A DNA stretch of 64,000 nt from Coprothermobacter platensis DSM 11748 (GTDB lineage Bacteria; Coprothermobacterota; Coprothermobacteria; Coprothermobacterales; Coprothermobacteraceae), in the NCBI RefSeq assembly GCF_000378005.1, contig NZ_KB899040.1:315468-379467 (forward strand). The letters are read 5' to 3'. Under the pieces are notes generated by a model. That model was not told where the DNA came from. It saw nothing but the letters and a program-made list of their open reading frames with translations, and searched no databases. A program made the position numbers and the translations under genes. Of this stretch, positions 7,364 to 15,109 are shown piece after piece (position 1 is the first letter of the stretch; each line of letters begins with the position of its first letter).

Positions 7364-8323
7364 ATGGGCATGAAGACCTACGACTTTAGAGAAGATGAGT
7401 GGTTACAATATAGTCCTATTCTGACGGGGTCAGAAGAACAGCTTAAGCTCTTGGAAAATTTCTTTCATGTGAAAATCGTAAATAGTCCTGAAGGAACGGC
7501 TATCACTGCGGAAGACGAGGATGATATAAGAGCTTTCATGGACTTCATTGAATCGCTTTCGAAGACACTTAGAGGGGGAGAAACGGTTAAGACAGAGGAC
7601 TTAGAAAGGTTTTTGTCTTCTTTCAGGCAGTACGGTAAGCTGGTTTTGGGCAACGTTATTACGCTTAACGCACAAGGAAAGCCCATAAGGCCAAAAACAA
7701 AGGGTCAAGAGCTATTTGTTGATGCTATGGGCAAAAAGGATTTGGTTTTTGCTGTAGGCCCAGCAGGTACTGGGAAAACCTTTCTTGCTGTTACTTATGG
7801 TGTCGCTTTATTAAAGGAAAAAGCTGTTCAGCGTCTGGTTATTTCACGTCCCATATTGGAGGCAGGAGAAAAGATAGGTTTTCTACCTGGCGATATTTAT
7901 CAGAAAGTTGATCCGTTTTTCAGACCTCTTTATGATGCTTTATTTGAGTTGATGGGTCCTGAGAAAACCCAGCGGTACATTGAAAGAGGTATTATCGAAG
8001 TTGCTCCATTAGCTTACATGCGTGGGCGGACTTTTGATAATGCATTTATCATTCTGGATGAAGCGCAAAATACAGGAAACGAACAGATGAAAATGTTTCT
8101 AACGCGCATGGGATTGGGTTCAAAGATGGTTGTTACGGGAGACATTACACAGATTGATCTACCAAAGCCAAAAGAATCTGGGCTCATAAGAGCTTTAGAC
8201 ATACTTAAAGGGTTTCCAGAAATATCCATTGTCAGACTTAGCGAAAGTGATATCGTGCGTCATCGGCTGGTGCAAAAAATTGTAAGGGCATACGAGGACT
8301 ATGAAGAACAGAATCCGTTATAA
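7364..8323 (+). CDS. phoH: PhoH-like P-loop ATPase
   Basis: A 319-aa protein of the PhoH family (YbeZ/PhoL type): 'VGPAGTGKT' Walker A at about residues 131-138, 'FIILDEAQNT' Walker B at about 225-234, and 'VTGDITQID'. The N-terminal 100 residues contain the degenerate RNA-binding-like region typical of the longer members. The family partners with YbeY in ribosome maturation and RNA metabolism, and ybeY lies two genes downstream. ATG 7364 (or 7370, the third codon) is the start because the -10 box ends at 7355; no Shine-Dalgarno exists. It heads an operon of overlapping genes running to ppdK. The next gene begins 23 bases before this one stops. Confidence 0.92.
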   Translation: MGMKTYDFREDEWLQYSPILTGSEEQLKLLENFFHVKIVNSPEGTAITAEDEDDIRAFMDFIESLSKTLRGGETVKTEDLERFLSSFRQYGKLVLGNVITLNAQGKPIRPKTKGQELFVDAMGKKDLVFAVGPAGTGKTFLAVTYGVALLKEKAVQRLVISRPILEAGEKIGFLPGDIYQKVDPFFRPLYDALFELMGPEKTQRYIERGIIEVAPLAYMRGRTFDNAFIILDEAQNTGNEQMKMFLTRMGLGSKMVVTGDITQIDLPKPKESGLIRALDILKGFPEISIVRLSESDIVRHRLVQKIVRAYEDYEEQNPL

Positions 8324-10133
8324 CGCCGTTGTTTTGCTTTGGATCTTGGGGATAGGCATACTGCTCCTTGGGCTGTTTCCTTTGAGAGCACCAGTGGAAA
8401 ATGGTAAATTCACGCGTTCTGTACTGACAGATAGGAATTTGTCCATTAAGTATGGTGAAAGTGTTGAAAGTTCTGTTATGGTTAGTGATGAACTCACCGT
8501 AAAGTCATACGTGAGCTCACTAAGTAAATTGAGTGAACAGACAACAGATAACCAGCTTAGGCAGGCTATAGCATCGCTGAGCAAATACATTCAAGAGAAA
8601 GGCATTTATGAGACGGAAATACCCATAAAAAAAGAGTGGCTGAAGAGTACTTTCAACCTTAGCACAGATTTGTCGCAGAAACTTGAAAATGTGGTTAAAG
8701 ATATAATCACGAAGCCTACATGGGTCGCTCGCCCTTTGGATGTTATAACAGCCATATCTTCTGCTGAAAATGTAGTTATCCCAGCTGGCACATTGGTGGC
8801 TCAAAAGGGTGATGTGGCACAAAGCGAACAATTGAAGGCACTAAACCTCATGGGACTTTGGGTTCCCGGAAAGCTCATATTGCCATTGAAGTATTGGATT
8901 TTTGTTATCGCTATGCCGATTATGTGGCTCATAATAGCTAATCGCAGTGACGTTTATAAGTCATATTCAGGCATCTTCTACTATATCTACGGCATTTTAG
9001 GTTCGGTTATGTTCCTGTATGCTTATCGTTTTTCCAGCTTGCTTATAGCTTTCCCACTTTTTGTCTTTGCATTCATGCTGTTTGCAGCGAAATTCTCTAA
9101 AGATGGCTTTTGGTCGCTTGTGATACCAACGACTGTCCTTGCTACGTTATCTGTTCCTTTGGATACATACAGTTGGATTGCTTTATTGTTGGTCGCTTTA
9201 CTTATTTATAGTGTTAAGGCTAAGGTTTTCCAATATGAAACGATACTGAAATACGTTGGCTATTCGTTTTTTGGGTTAGCATTGCTGGAGATTTTGTGGT
9301 GCTTCGGCAACATGGTAAGGTCTCTAACGGGTGTTTGGTATGCGCTTACCTTGACGGTTATGGGTTTTCTAATCATAAGTGTTCTTATGGCTTTAACATT
9401 TTTGTGGGAAGAAAGAAAAGGCTTTTTAACGCCACTTACCATACTTAAGTTGAGCAACCTCAGGCATCCATTGCTTCAGCGATTAGCCATTGAGGCTCCG
9501 GGGACATACCATCATTCTATGGTTCTTGCTCAGATGTGTGAAGAGGGTGCTTCTGCCATAGGAGCAAACCGTATCTTAGCGCGTTTGGGAGCCATGTACC
9601 ATGACATTGGAAAGACAAAGCAACCGCAATACTTCATTGAAAATAACCCAGGTGCCAACGATTTACACGAAAAGATGAGCCCAAGTTTGAGCATGCTTAT
9701 ACTGTTGTCTCATGTAAAAGAAGGTTTGGCTTTGGCCGAAAAATATAAATTGCCTACGAGTATAAGGGAGTTCATAGCAACGCACCATGGAACAAGCATT
9801 GCAAGTTTCTTCTACCATAAGGCAAAAACGAGTGGCGTAGAGGTGTCTGAAGAAGAATTCCGTTATCCAGGGCCGCTACCAAAGGGGAAGGAAGCTTCTA
9901 TTCTCATGCTGGCTGATGGATGTGAGGCTGCAGTTAGGTCTTTGGATGAAAAAAATGAAAGTACTATCAGATCTACTGTAGATTCCATAGTGAAGTCACG
10001 ACTGGATGATGGTCAGCTAAACAATTCTGAACTTACTTTTAAGGATATGAGCATTGTAGAAAATGTGTTCGTACGTGTTTTAACGGGGCTTTATCACCCG
10101 AGAGTCCAATATCCAGGAGGTGCCGAAACGTGA
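8301..10133 (+). CDS. pgpH: 7TM-HD family membrane phosphodiesterase (PgpH-like)
   Basis: A 610-aa protein with the PgpH layout: one N-terminal helix (about 8-26), an extracytoplasmic domain (about 27-195), a run of about seven transmembrane helices (about 197-370), and a cytoplasmic HD domain with 'YHHSMVLAQM' (about 402) and 'MYHDIGKT' (about 431), then 'THHGT' near 490. The Listeria and Bacillus homologues hydrolyse cyclic di-AMP. It normally sits between phoH and ybeY, as here. The length is somewhat shorter than the 700 aa of Firmicutes PgpH because the extracytoplasmic domain is reduced. The end overlaps ybeY by four bases (GTGA). Family is certain; the nucleotide substrate is inferred. 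Confidence 0.9.
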   Translation: MKNRIRYNAVVLLWILGIGILLLGLFPLRAPVENGKFTRSVLTDRNLSIKYGESVESSVMVSDELTVKSYVSSLSKLSEQTTDNQLRQAIASLSKYIQEKGIYETEIPIKKEWLKSTFNLSTDLSQKLENVVKDIITKPTWVARPLDVITAISSAENVVIPAGTLVAQKGDVAQSEQLKALNLMGLWVPGKLILPLKYWIFVIAMPIMWLIIANRSDVYKSYSGIFYYIYGILGSVMFLYAYRFSSLLIAFPLFVFAFMLFAAKFSKDGFWSLVIPTTVLATLSVPLDTYSWIALLLVALLIYSVKAKVFQYETILKYVGYSFFGLALLEILWCFGNMVRSLTGVWYALTLTVMGFLIISVLMALTFLWEERKGFLTPLTILKLSNLRHPLLQRLAIEAPGTYHHSMVLAQMCEEGASAIGANRILARLGAMYHDIGKTKQPQYFIENNPGANDLHEKMSPSLSMLILLSHVKEGLALAEKYKLPTSIREFIATHHGTSIASFFYHKAKTSGVEVSEEEFRYPGPLPKGKEASILMLADGCEAAVRSLDEKNESTIRSTVDSIVKSRLDDGQLNNSELTFKDMSIVENVFVRVLTGLYHPRVQYPGGAET

Positions 10134-10576
10134 TCGACGTAGGAAAGGAAGTCGCTGTGCCCAGAGGCGCCATAAAACTTACAAAGAACACTCTAAAGGC
10201 TTTAATGCAGCGTTTTGGGTTACAAAAAAAGGATGTTTCTGTTTATTTTTGTGATGAGCGCACCATTATGGATCTTAACAGCCAATACAGATTCAACGAT
10301 GCACCCACAGATGTTCTTTCTTTTGCAGGTGAAGATGACTTTTTAGGTGAAATCATCATATGCGTTCCTGTGGCTTTAAGGCAAGCCCAGGAGAGCAACG
10401 TAGGTTGGCAAGTAGAGTTTGCCATGTTACTGATACACAGTTTCTTGCACCTATTGGGCTATGATGATGAAACAGAAGAGGGCTACAACGAAATGGTTTC
10501 CATACAAAACCAGATACTAAAGGAATTTGGGTATGAAGAATCAGCGATTAACAGACTCCTTCCGGACAGCCGCTAA
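10130..10576 (+). CDS. ybeY: Endoribonuclease / rRNA maturation factor YbeY
   Basis: A 148-aa protein of normal YbeY length, acting in 16S rRNA 3'-end maturation and ribosome quality control. It shows 'PTDVLSFAGEDDFLGEIIIC' and the metal motif region 'HSFLHLLGYDD'. The usual motif is HGxLHLxGYDH: the first two His are kept, but the third ligand is Asp and the first Gly is Ser. Asp can bind zinc, so activity is plausible but not assured. The start is GTG 10130 with AGGAGG about 9 bases upstream, overlapping the pgpH stop. The phoH-pgpH-ybeY-dgkA-cdd-era order is classic for Firmicutes and relatives. Confidence 0.92.
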   Translation: MIDVGKEVAVPRGAIKLTKNTLKALMQRFGLQKKDVSVYFCDERTIMDLNSQYRFNDAPTDVLSFAGEDDFLGEIIICVPVALRQAQESNVGWQVEFAMLLIHSFLHLLGYDDETEEGYNEMVSIQNQILKEFGYEESAINRLLPDSR

Positions 10577-10985
10577 AGGTTTTTACCAAGCGTTCCGCCG
10601 GGAGTATCATATAAAAGTAGCTTTCCTGCTCACATTCATTGCTGTAGTTTACAGCTGTGTACTGGGCTTAACGTTGGCAGAATGGACGACTGTGGTTGTG
10701 TTATCTGCCATGGTTGTTTCACTGGAAATGATGAACACAGCATTAGAGAAGCTGGCTGACGCTGTACATCCTGAATGGAGCGAGGAAGTTGGGCTATCCA
10801 AGGATTTGGCAGCAGGCGCTGTCTTGGTATCGGTGGGCGCTGCTGCTGCAGTTGGGTTTCCCATGTTCGTCAGCGCCTTTTGTAGGCGTTTCGCTGTTTC
10901 TTTAACATATGGTGTCCTGGTGAATTTAACACTGTTTATCATTGGAATAGGGTTGTTGCTCATTTGGGACATGTTTAGGAGGTAG
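10533..10985 (+). CDS. dgkA: Diacylglycerol/undecaprenol kinase family protein
   Basis: About 150 aa, an integral membrane kinase of the DgkA family with three or four helices. The N terminus 'LTDSFRTAAKGFYQAFRRE' matches the amphipathic start of the family, and 'EMMNTALEKLAD' is the catalytic E-x-x-N-T-A-x-E motif. Gram-positive members mainly phosphorylate undecaprenol for lipid-carrier recycling. ATG 10533 is chosen because AAGGA lies about 8 bases upstream; an in-frame TTG at 10527 is less well placed. It overlaps ybeY by 44 bases in another frame. It is longer than typical (about 120-135 aa) because of an extra C-terminal helix. Confidence 0.88.
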   Translation: MKNQRLTDSFRTAAKGFYQAFRREYHIKVAFLLTFIAVVYSCVLGLTLAEWTTVVVLSAMVVSLEMMNTALEKLADAVHPEWSEEVGLSKDLAAGAVLVSVGAAAAVGFPMFVSAFCRRFAVSLTYGVLVNLTLFIIGIGLLLIWDMFRR

Positions 10986-10992
10986 GAAATAT

Positions 10993-11409
10993 ATGGCAGA
11001 TGTGAACGACGTCGTTGAGAAATATGCGTCCTTAATAGACGCTGCTAAGCGCGCTCGAGAAAATGCTGTGGCGCCTTTTTCTCATTTTAGGGTTGGAGCT
11101 GCCTTACTTGGTAAGAGCGGCAAGGTTTACATAGGTGCAAATATGGAACCTGATGTGATGAACTTGGGCCTATGTGCTGAACGTACTGCCCTTTTTAGCG
11201 CATTGGCACAAGGCGAGCGCCAGTTTGAGGCAATAGCTGTTTATAGCGGAACAGATGAGCCTGGGTATCCTTGTGGGGCGTGCCGTCAAGTGTATTCAGA
11301 TTTGGCTCCAGATGTCCTTTGGATACTTGTAGGCGATAAGCAGGTTAAAATAGAAAAGCTTGATGATATATTACCTAATCGTTTTGTTTTGGAGGACCTT
11401 AGGAGGTGA
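10993..11409 (+). CDS. cdd: Cytidine deaminase
   Basis: A 138-aa homotetrameric-type cytidine deaminase converting cytidine and deoxycytidine to uridines in pyrimidine salvage. Zinc ligands and catalytic Glu are visible in 'LCAERTA' (Cys, Glu) and 'PCGACRQ' (two Cys), and the substrate-binding 'FRVGAAL' is near the N terminus. ATG 10993 has AGGAGG about 8 bases upstream, at the end of dgkA. The cdd-era pairing is typical of Firmicutes. The stop codon overlaps the Shine-Dalgarno region of era. Confidence 0.95.
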   Translation: MADVNDVVEKYASLIDAAKRARENAVAPFSHFRVGAALLGKSGKVYIGANMEPDVMNLGLCAERTALFSALAQGERQFEAIAVYSGTDEPGYPCGACRQVYSDLAPDVLWILVGDKQVKIEKLDDILPNRFVLEDLRR

Positions 11410-11414
11410 GTACC

Positions 11415-12305
11415 TTGTCAAAATCGGGCATCGTTTCTCTTGTAGGACGTCCTGGTGTTGGGAAATCTACGCTTTTGAATAGCTTGGTGAAGCAAAAAGT
11501 TTCCATTGTGACACCACGTGCTCAGACGACCAGAAGGCCTGTTAGGGCTGTCCTCAATACTGAAGGTGGTTCTCAAATAGTATTTGTGGACCTTCCGGGT
11601 GCTAAAAAACCGACAGATGCCTTAGGAGAATACATGTTCGACACTGTTTGGACGAATGTGGAAGAATCTGATTTGGCTCTGTTTGTAGTAGATGGTTCTT
11701 CTGTGCCACCTGGACCGGGTGATATTTATGTTGCCAGAGATCTGATGAAAACAGGCATCCCATCGATTTTGGTGATAAACAAGATGGATTTAGTACCACC
11801 TGATGCCATGGAAGAACGTGTGCGCATGTTCGAGTCTTTGGGAGATTTTGTAAGCACTGTTGCGGTCTCAGCACTTAGTGGTAACAATGTATCACAATTG
11901 GTAAGTGCTATTGAAGATCGTCTGGAAGAGGGGCCAACATTCTATCCAGAAGGAATGACCACAGATCAATCTATGGAAGCATTCATAGGCGAGATAATAA
12001 GAGAGAAAGTTATGCTGCTAACAGCAGATGAACTACCTTATGCTGTGGAATCACAGGTAGACTTCTTGGATGAGAGCACCGATATAGTGCGTATAAATGC
12101 AACCATTTATGTAGAGAGGGAATCACAGAAGCCCATAATCATAGGTGCTAATGGGCAAATGATCAAACAAATAGGTACCTTAGCACGTAAGGAATTGGAA
12201 AAGGTTCTGGGCAAGCATGTGTTTCTCGGACTATGGGTAAAGGTAAAAGAAAACTGGAGAAACAATAAAGAAGCTCTATATTACTTTGGCTACCATGTGG
12301 AATAA
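11415..12305 (+). CDS. era: GTPase Era
   Basis: An essential GTPase that binds 16S rRNA and promotes 30S assembly. GTPase motifs are in order: G1 'GRPGVGKST' (about residues 11-19), G2 within 'TTRRPV', G3 'DLPG' (the usual form is DTPG), G4 'NKMD', and the 'SALSG' G5. A C-terminal KH domain carries 'IIGANGQMIKQIG' in the RNA-binding loop. The start is TTG 11415, 8 bases after AGGAGG (11401-11406); the in-frame GTG at 11406 overlaps that Shine-Dalgarno and is less likely. The length of about 296 aa is normal. The end overlaps nfi by about 11 bases. Confidence 0.95.
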   Translation: MSKSGIVSLVGRPGVGKSTLLNSLVKQKVSIVTPRAQTTRRPVRAVLNTEGGSQIVFVDLPGAKKPTDALGEYMFDTVWTNVEESDLALFVVDGSSVPPGPGDIYVARDLMKTGIPSILVINKMDLVPPDAMEERVRMFESLGDFVSTVAVSALSGNNVSQLVSAIEDRLEEGPTFYPEGMTTDQSMEAFIGEIIREKVMLLTADELPYAVESQVDFLDESTDIVRINATIYVERESQKPIIIGANGQMIKQIGTLARKELEKVLGKHVFLGLWVKVKENWRNNKEALYYFGYHVE

Positions 12306-12954
12306 AGAAGGTTTTAAGAAAGCGCAGCTTGTTCTCGCAAACAAAGAAGAAACATTTACTCTTGACGAAGTACACACGGTTGCTGCATTTGATGTATCTT
12401 TTCAAGGGCACTTAGGTATAGGCGTAGCCGCCGTATTCGACTATTTTTCCTTAGACCTATTGGAATGCCAGACATTTGTATGTGAACCCTATGTACCTTA
12501 TGTTCCAACATTTCTATCATTCAGGGAAATGCCTTATGTACTTGCTTTGTACTCACGTTTACAAAACAAACCTGATTTGCTACTGATAGATGGACACGGA
12601 AAAAGCCATCCAAGAAGAATGGGTATAGCTGTTCAAGCTGGCTTAGCGTTGAGAAAGCCTTCTATTGGTGTGGCTAAGCACTTGCTATATGGCGATATAG
12701 TAGACAGAGAAAGAGGAACATATGTAGTGGACCCTGTATCGCAAGATGTTCTGGCTTACGCATATAGAGAAAAGCCGAGATTCAATCCAGTTTTTATTTC
12801 AGTAGGTGCAGGCATACCCACTGTTGAAGACGCGGTAAATCTGGTTATGCCGTTGTTCAAAGGCCATCGAGAGCCAGAGCCTTTGAGGTATGTACACAAT
12901 GTTTCTTTAAATGAAGGGAGGACACTTGTCCATGGATTACAACAGACTTATTGA
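12295..12954 (+). CDS. nfi: Endonuclease V (deoxyinosine 3'-endonuclease)
   Basis: About 219 aa. EndoV nicks DNA one base 3' of deoxyinosine or other deaminated bases. Catalytic positions are visible: 'FDVSF' (first Asp), 'FLSFREMP' (Glu), 'LLIDGHG' (second Asp) followed by 'HPRRMG', and 'IGVAKHLL' (Lys). No strong Shine-Dalgarno is present, so the start is uncertain between ATG 12295 and TTG 12286; translation is probably coupled to era, whose stop is at 12303-12305. It lies between era and deoC, so deoxynucleoside salvage (cdd, deoC) and deamination repair are transcribed together. The 3' end overlaps deoC by 23 bases. Confidence 0.92.
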   Translation: MWNKEGFKKAQLVLANKEETFTLDEVHTVAAFDVSFQGHLGIGVAAVFDYFSLDLLECQTFVCEPYVPYVPTFLSFREMPYVLALYSRLQNKPDLLLIDGHGKSHPRRMGIAVQAGLALRKPSIGVAKHLLYGDIVDRERGTYVVDPVSQDVLAYAYREKPRFNPVFISVGAGIPTVEDAVNLVMPLFKGHREPEPLRYVHNVSLNEGRTLVHGLQQTY

Positions 12955-13585
12955 CCACACGTTATTGAAGGCAGAGGCAACAGCGGATCAAATAGAACAG
13001 TTATGCCACGAGGCAGTGCAGTATAACTTTTTCTCTGTTTGTGTAAATTCGGCTTATGTCCCGTTGGCAAGAAGTTTTTTGGATAACTCCGGTGTAAAAG
13101 TAGCCACCACTATAGGATTTCCTTTAGGAGCTTCAGCAACACGTGTAAAAGCTTTTGAGGTAGAAGAAGCATTAAAAAATGGCGCAGAAGAGTTTGACGT
13201 GGTCATCAACGTAGGGTGGCTCAAAAGCAAACTCTATAAACTTGTGCAGCAGGATATCGCAGACGTAGTGCAAGCGGCTTGTGGCCACACTGTAAAAGTG
13301 ATAATTGAGACTTGTTATCTGACTGAAGATGAAAAGAAAATAGCATGTTCGCTGGCAGTTTCCGCAGGGGCACATTTTGTTAAGACGTCTACGGGGTTTG
13401 GGACTGGTGGAGCTACTGTTGAAGATGTAAAACTCATGCGTTCCATTGTAGGTCCAAACATAGGTGTTAAAGCTTCTGGCGGTATTAGAGATGCCGCTAC
13501 ATTGAAAGCTATGGTTGATGCAGGAGCTAATAGAATCGGTGCCAGTGCCAGCGTAAGAATTATGGAGGAACTGCGTATTGAATGA
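12932..13585 (+). CDS. deoC: Deoxyribose-phosphate aldolase
   Basis: A 217-aa class I aldolase splitting 2-deoxyribose 5-phosphate into glyceraldehyde 3-phosphate and acetaldehyde. Family motifs: 'IDHTLLKAEAT' at the N terminus, 'FDVVINVGWLKS', 'VIIETCYLT', 'FVKTSTGFG' with the Schiff-base Lys, and 'GVKASGGIRD'. ATG 12932 has GGGAGG (12916-12921) about 10 bases upstream; an in-frame ATG at 12911 precedes that site. It overlaps the 3' end of nfi and the 5' end of recO. Together with cdd it forms a deoxynucleoside salvage pair inside the ribosome-biogenesis operon. Confidence 0.95.
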   Translation: MDYNRLIDHTLLKAEATADQIEQLCHEAVQYNFFSVCVNSAYVPLARSFLDNSGVKVATTIGFPLGASATRVKAFEVEEALKNGAEEFDVVINVGWLKSKLYKLVQQDIADVVQAACGHTVKVIIETCYLTEDEKKIACSLAVSAGAHFVKTSTGFGTGGATVEDVKLMRSIVGPNIGVKASGGIRDAATLKAMVDAGANRIGASASVRIMEELRIE

Positions 13586-14234
13586 ATTTGAAGAACAGTT
13601 CGCCATTCTGCAGAGGATTCCATATAAAGAAACTGATCTGCTTTTGTCTGTTTTAGGCAAGCACATCGGTAAAGACTTACTCACTGTTCGTTCTGGCAGA
13701 AAAATACCCAATAGGTGGAAGAGTTCTTTTTCTGAAGGGAGTATTTTGCTTGGCCGTATTATGAAAATAAAAAACTACAGCATACTTACAGGTGTTATCA
13801 ACGAGCAGTATGTACCGGATAAATATCCTGTGTGGACTGTTTTGGCGCTTGAAATAATGGCTAAGATGCCTTCTTTAGACAGCTCGCTTTTTGAACTGCT
13901 AAGGCGCTTTTTGCAGTCAGAAGGAACGCGAAAAGATTTTGATCAGTTCCTGGTTTCTTTCATGGTTAAAGAAAGTTTACAGCCCAGCTTAAACAGCTGT
14001 GTTGTGTGCGGAGAACGAAGGGAATCATTTCCGATAAAAGCGAGTCCATACTTAGGCGGCTATGTATGTGAAAAATGCGGAACAGCAGAAACAGAAATTA
14101 CCGTTGTGGATTACGAATCGTTGCTTCAGGCATATAAGAAAAAAGGCGAACTTACAGATAATATGCGTGCATTTTGGCTCGATTGTTTGGAATCTGAGCT
14201 TAATGCAAAACTTGTTTCCAGGGAGGGGTTATAG
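13578..14234 (+). CDS. recO: DNA repair protein RecO
   Basis: A 218-aa protein placed at the standard position between era and glyQ. It has an N-terminal OB-like region ('[17 protein letters not shown]'), a helical middle, and a C-terminal zinc-finger-like 'CVVCGE...CEKCG'. RecO loads RecA on SSB-coated single strands with RecF/RecR. The start is TTG 13578 with GGAGG about 9 bases upstream, overlapping the deoC stop; the end shares a base with the GTG of glyQ. The protein is slightly shorter than average (about 240 aa). Family call rests on layout, Cys pairs and gene order. Confidence 0.85.
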   Translation: MNEFEEQFAILQRIPYKETDLLLSVLGKHIGKDLLTVRSGRKIPNRWKSSFSEGSILLGRIMKIKNYSILTGVINEQYVPDKYPVWTVLALEIMAKMPSLDSSLFELLRRFLQSEGTRKDFDQFLVSFMVKESLQPSLNSCVVCGERRESFPIKASPYLGGYVCEKCGTAETEITVVDYESLLQAYKKKGELTDNMRAFWLDCLESELNAKLVSREGL

Positions 14235-15109
14235 TGACTTTTCAAGAGCTTATTATGAAACTGACAGACTTTTGGATAAACCAAGGTTGTATCATGGCTC
14301 AGCCGTTCGATATTGAGGTGGGAGCAGGTACAATGAACCCCAACACATTTTTGAGAGTATTAGGGCCTGAACCATGGCGTGTGGTTTATGTAGAGCCTTC
14401 CAGACGTCCTGCCGATGGACGTTATGGGGAAAACCCGAATCGTCTTTACATGCATCATCAGATGCAGGTCATACTTAAACCCGCCCCAAGCAATGTTCAA
14501 GACCTTTATTTAAGATCGCTGGAGGCTATTGGCGTATCGCTAAAGGACCATGATATCCGGTTTGTTGAAGATAACTGGGAATCGCCAACTTTAGGTGCTT
14601 GGGGTATAGGATGGGAAGTTTGGTTAGATGGAATGGAAATCACCCAGTTCACATACTTTCAGCAGGCTGGCGGTTACGATTTAGATGTGGTTCCTGCTGA
14701 ACTTACCTATGGTTTAGAGAGAATTTCAATGTACTTACAGGGTGTGGAAAATGTGTTTGACTTAAAATGGTCAGACAAAGTGACCTATGGAGAAATGCGG
14801 AAGCATGAAGAATATGAGCATTGCGTTTATGCTTTCGAAGAATCAGATCCTAAACAGCTTCGCGAATGGTTCGATTCCTATGAACGCGAGGCGTTGCATC
14901 TCATTGAGAAAGGGCTTGCATTGCCAGCTTATGATTATGTTCTGAAATGCTCTCACACGTTTAATTTGTTAGATGCGCGTGGCGGTTTTTCTGCCGCGGA
15001 ACGAAGTTCTTATGTTTTGAGAATAAGAAAGCTGAGTAGCAAGATTGCAGGCCAATGGCTCAAACAAAGGGAAGAGGCTAACTTTCCATTAATGGGGAGG
15101 TGGAACTAA
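14234..15109 (+). CDS. glyQ: Glycine-tRNA ligase alpha subunit
   Basis: A 291-aa catalytic-side subunit of the bacterial alpha2beta2 glycyl-tRNA synthetase. Highly conserved blocks include '[20 protein letters not shown]', '[14 protein letters not shown]', '[15 protein letters not shown]' and '[13 protein letters not shown]' (class II motifs 2 and 3 regions). The start is GTG 14234 after AGGGAGG. It is followed immediately by glyS, whose ATG overlaps the glyQ TAA by one base. Confidence 0.97.
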   Translation: MTFQELIMKLTDFWINQGCIMAQPFDIEVGAGTMNPNTFLRVLGPEPWRVVYVEPSRRPADGRYGENPNRLYMHHQMQVILKPAPSNVQDLYLRSLEAIGVSLKDHDIRFVEDNWESPTLGAWGIGWEVWLDGMEITQFTYFQQAGGYDLDVVPAELTYGLERISMYLQGVENVFDLKWSDKVTYGEMRKHEEYEHCVYAFEESDPKQLREWFDSYEREALHLIEKGLALPAYDYVLKCSHTFNLLDARGGFSAAERSSYVLRIRKLSSKIAGQWLKQREEANFPLMGRWN

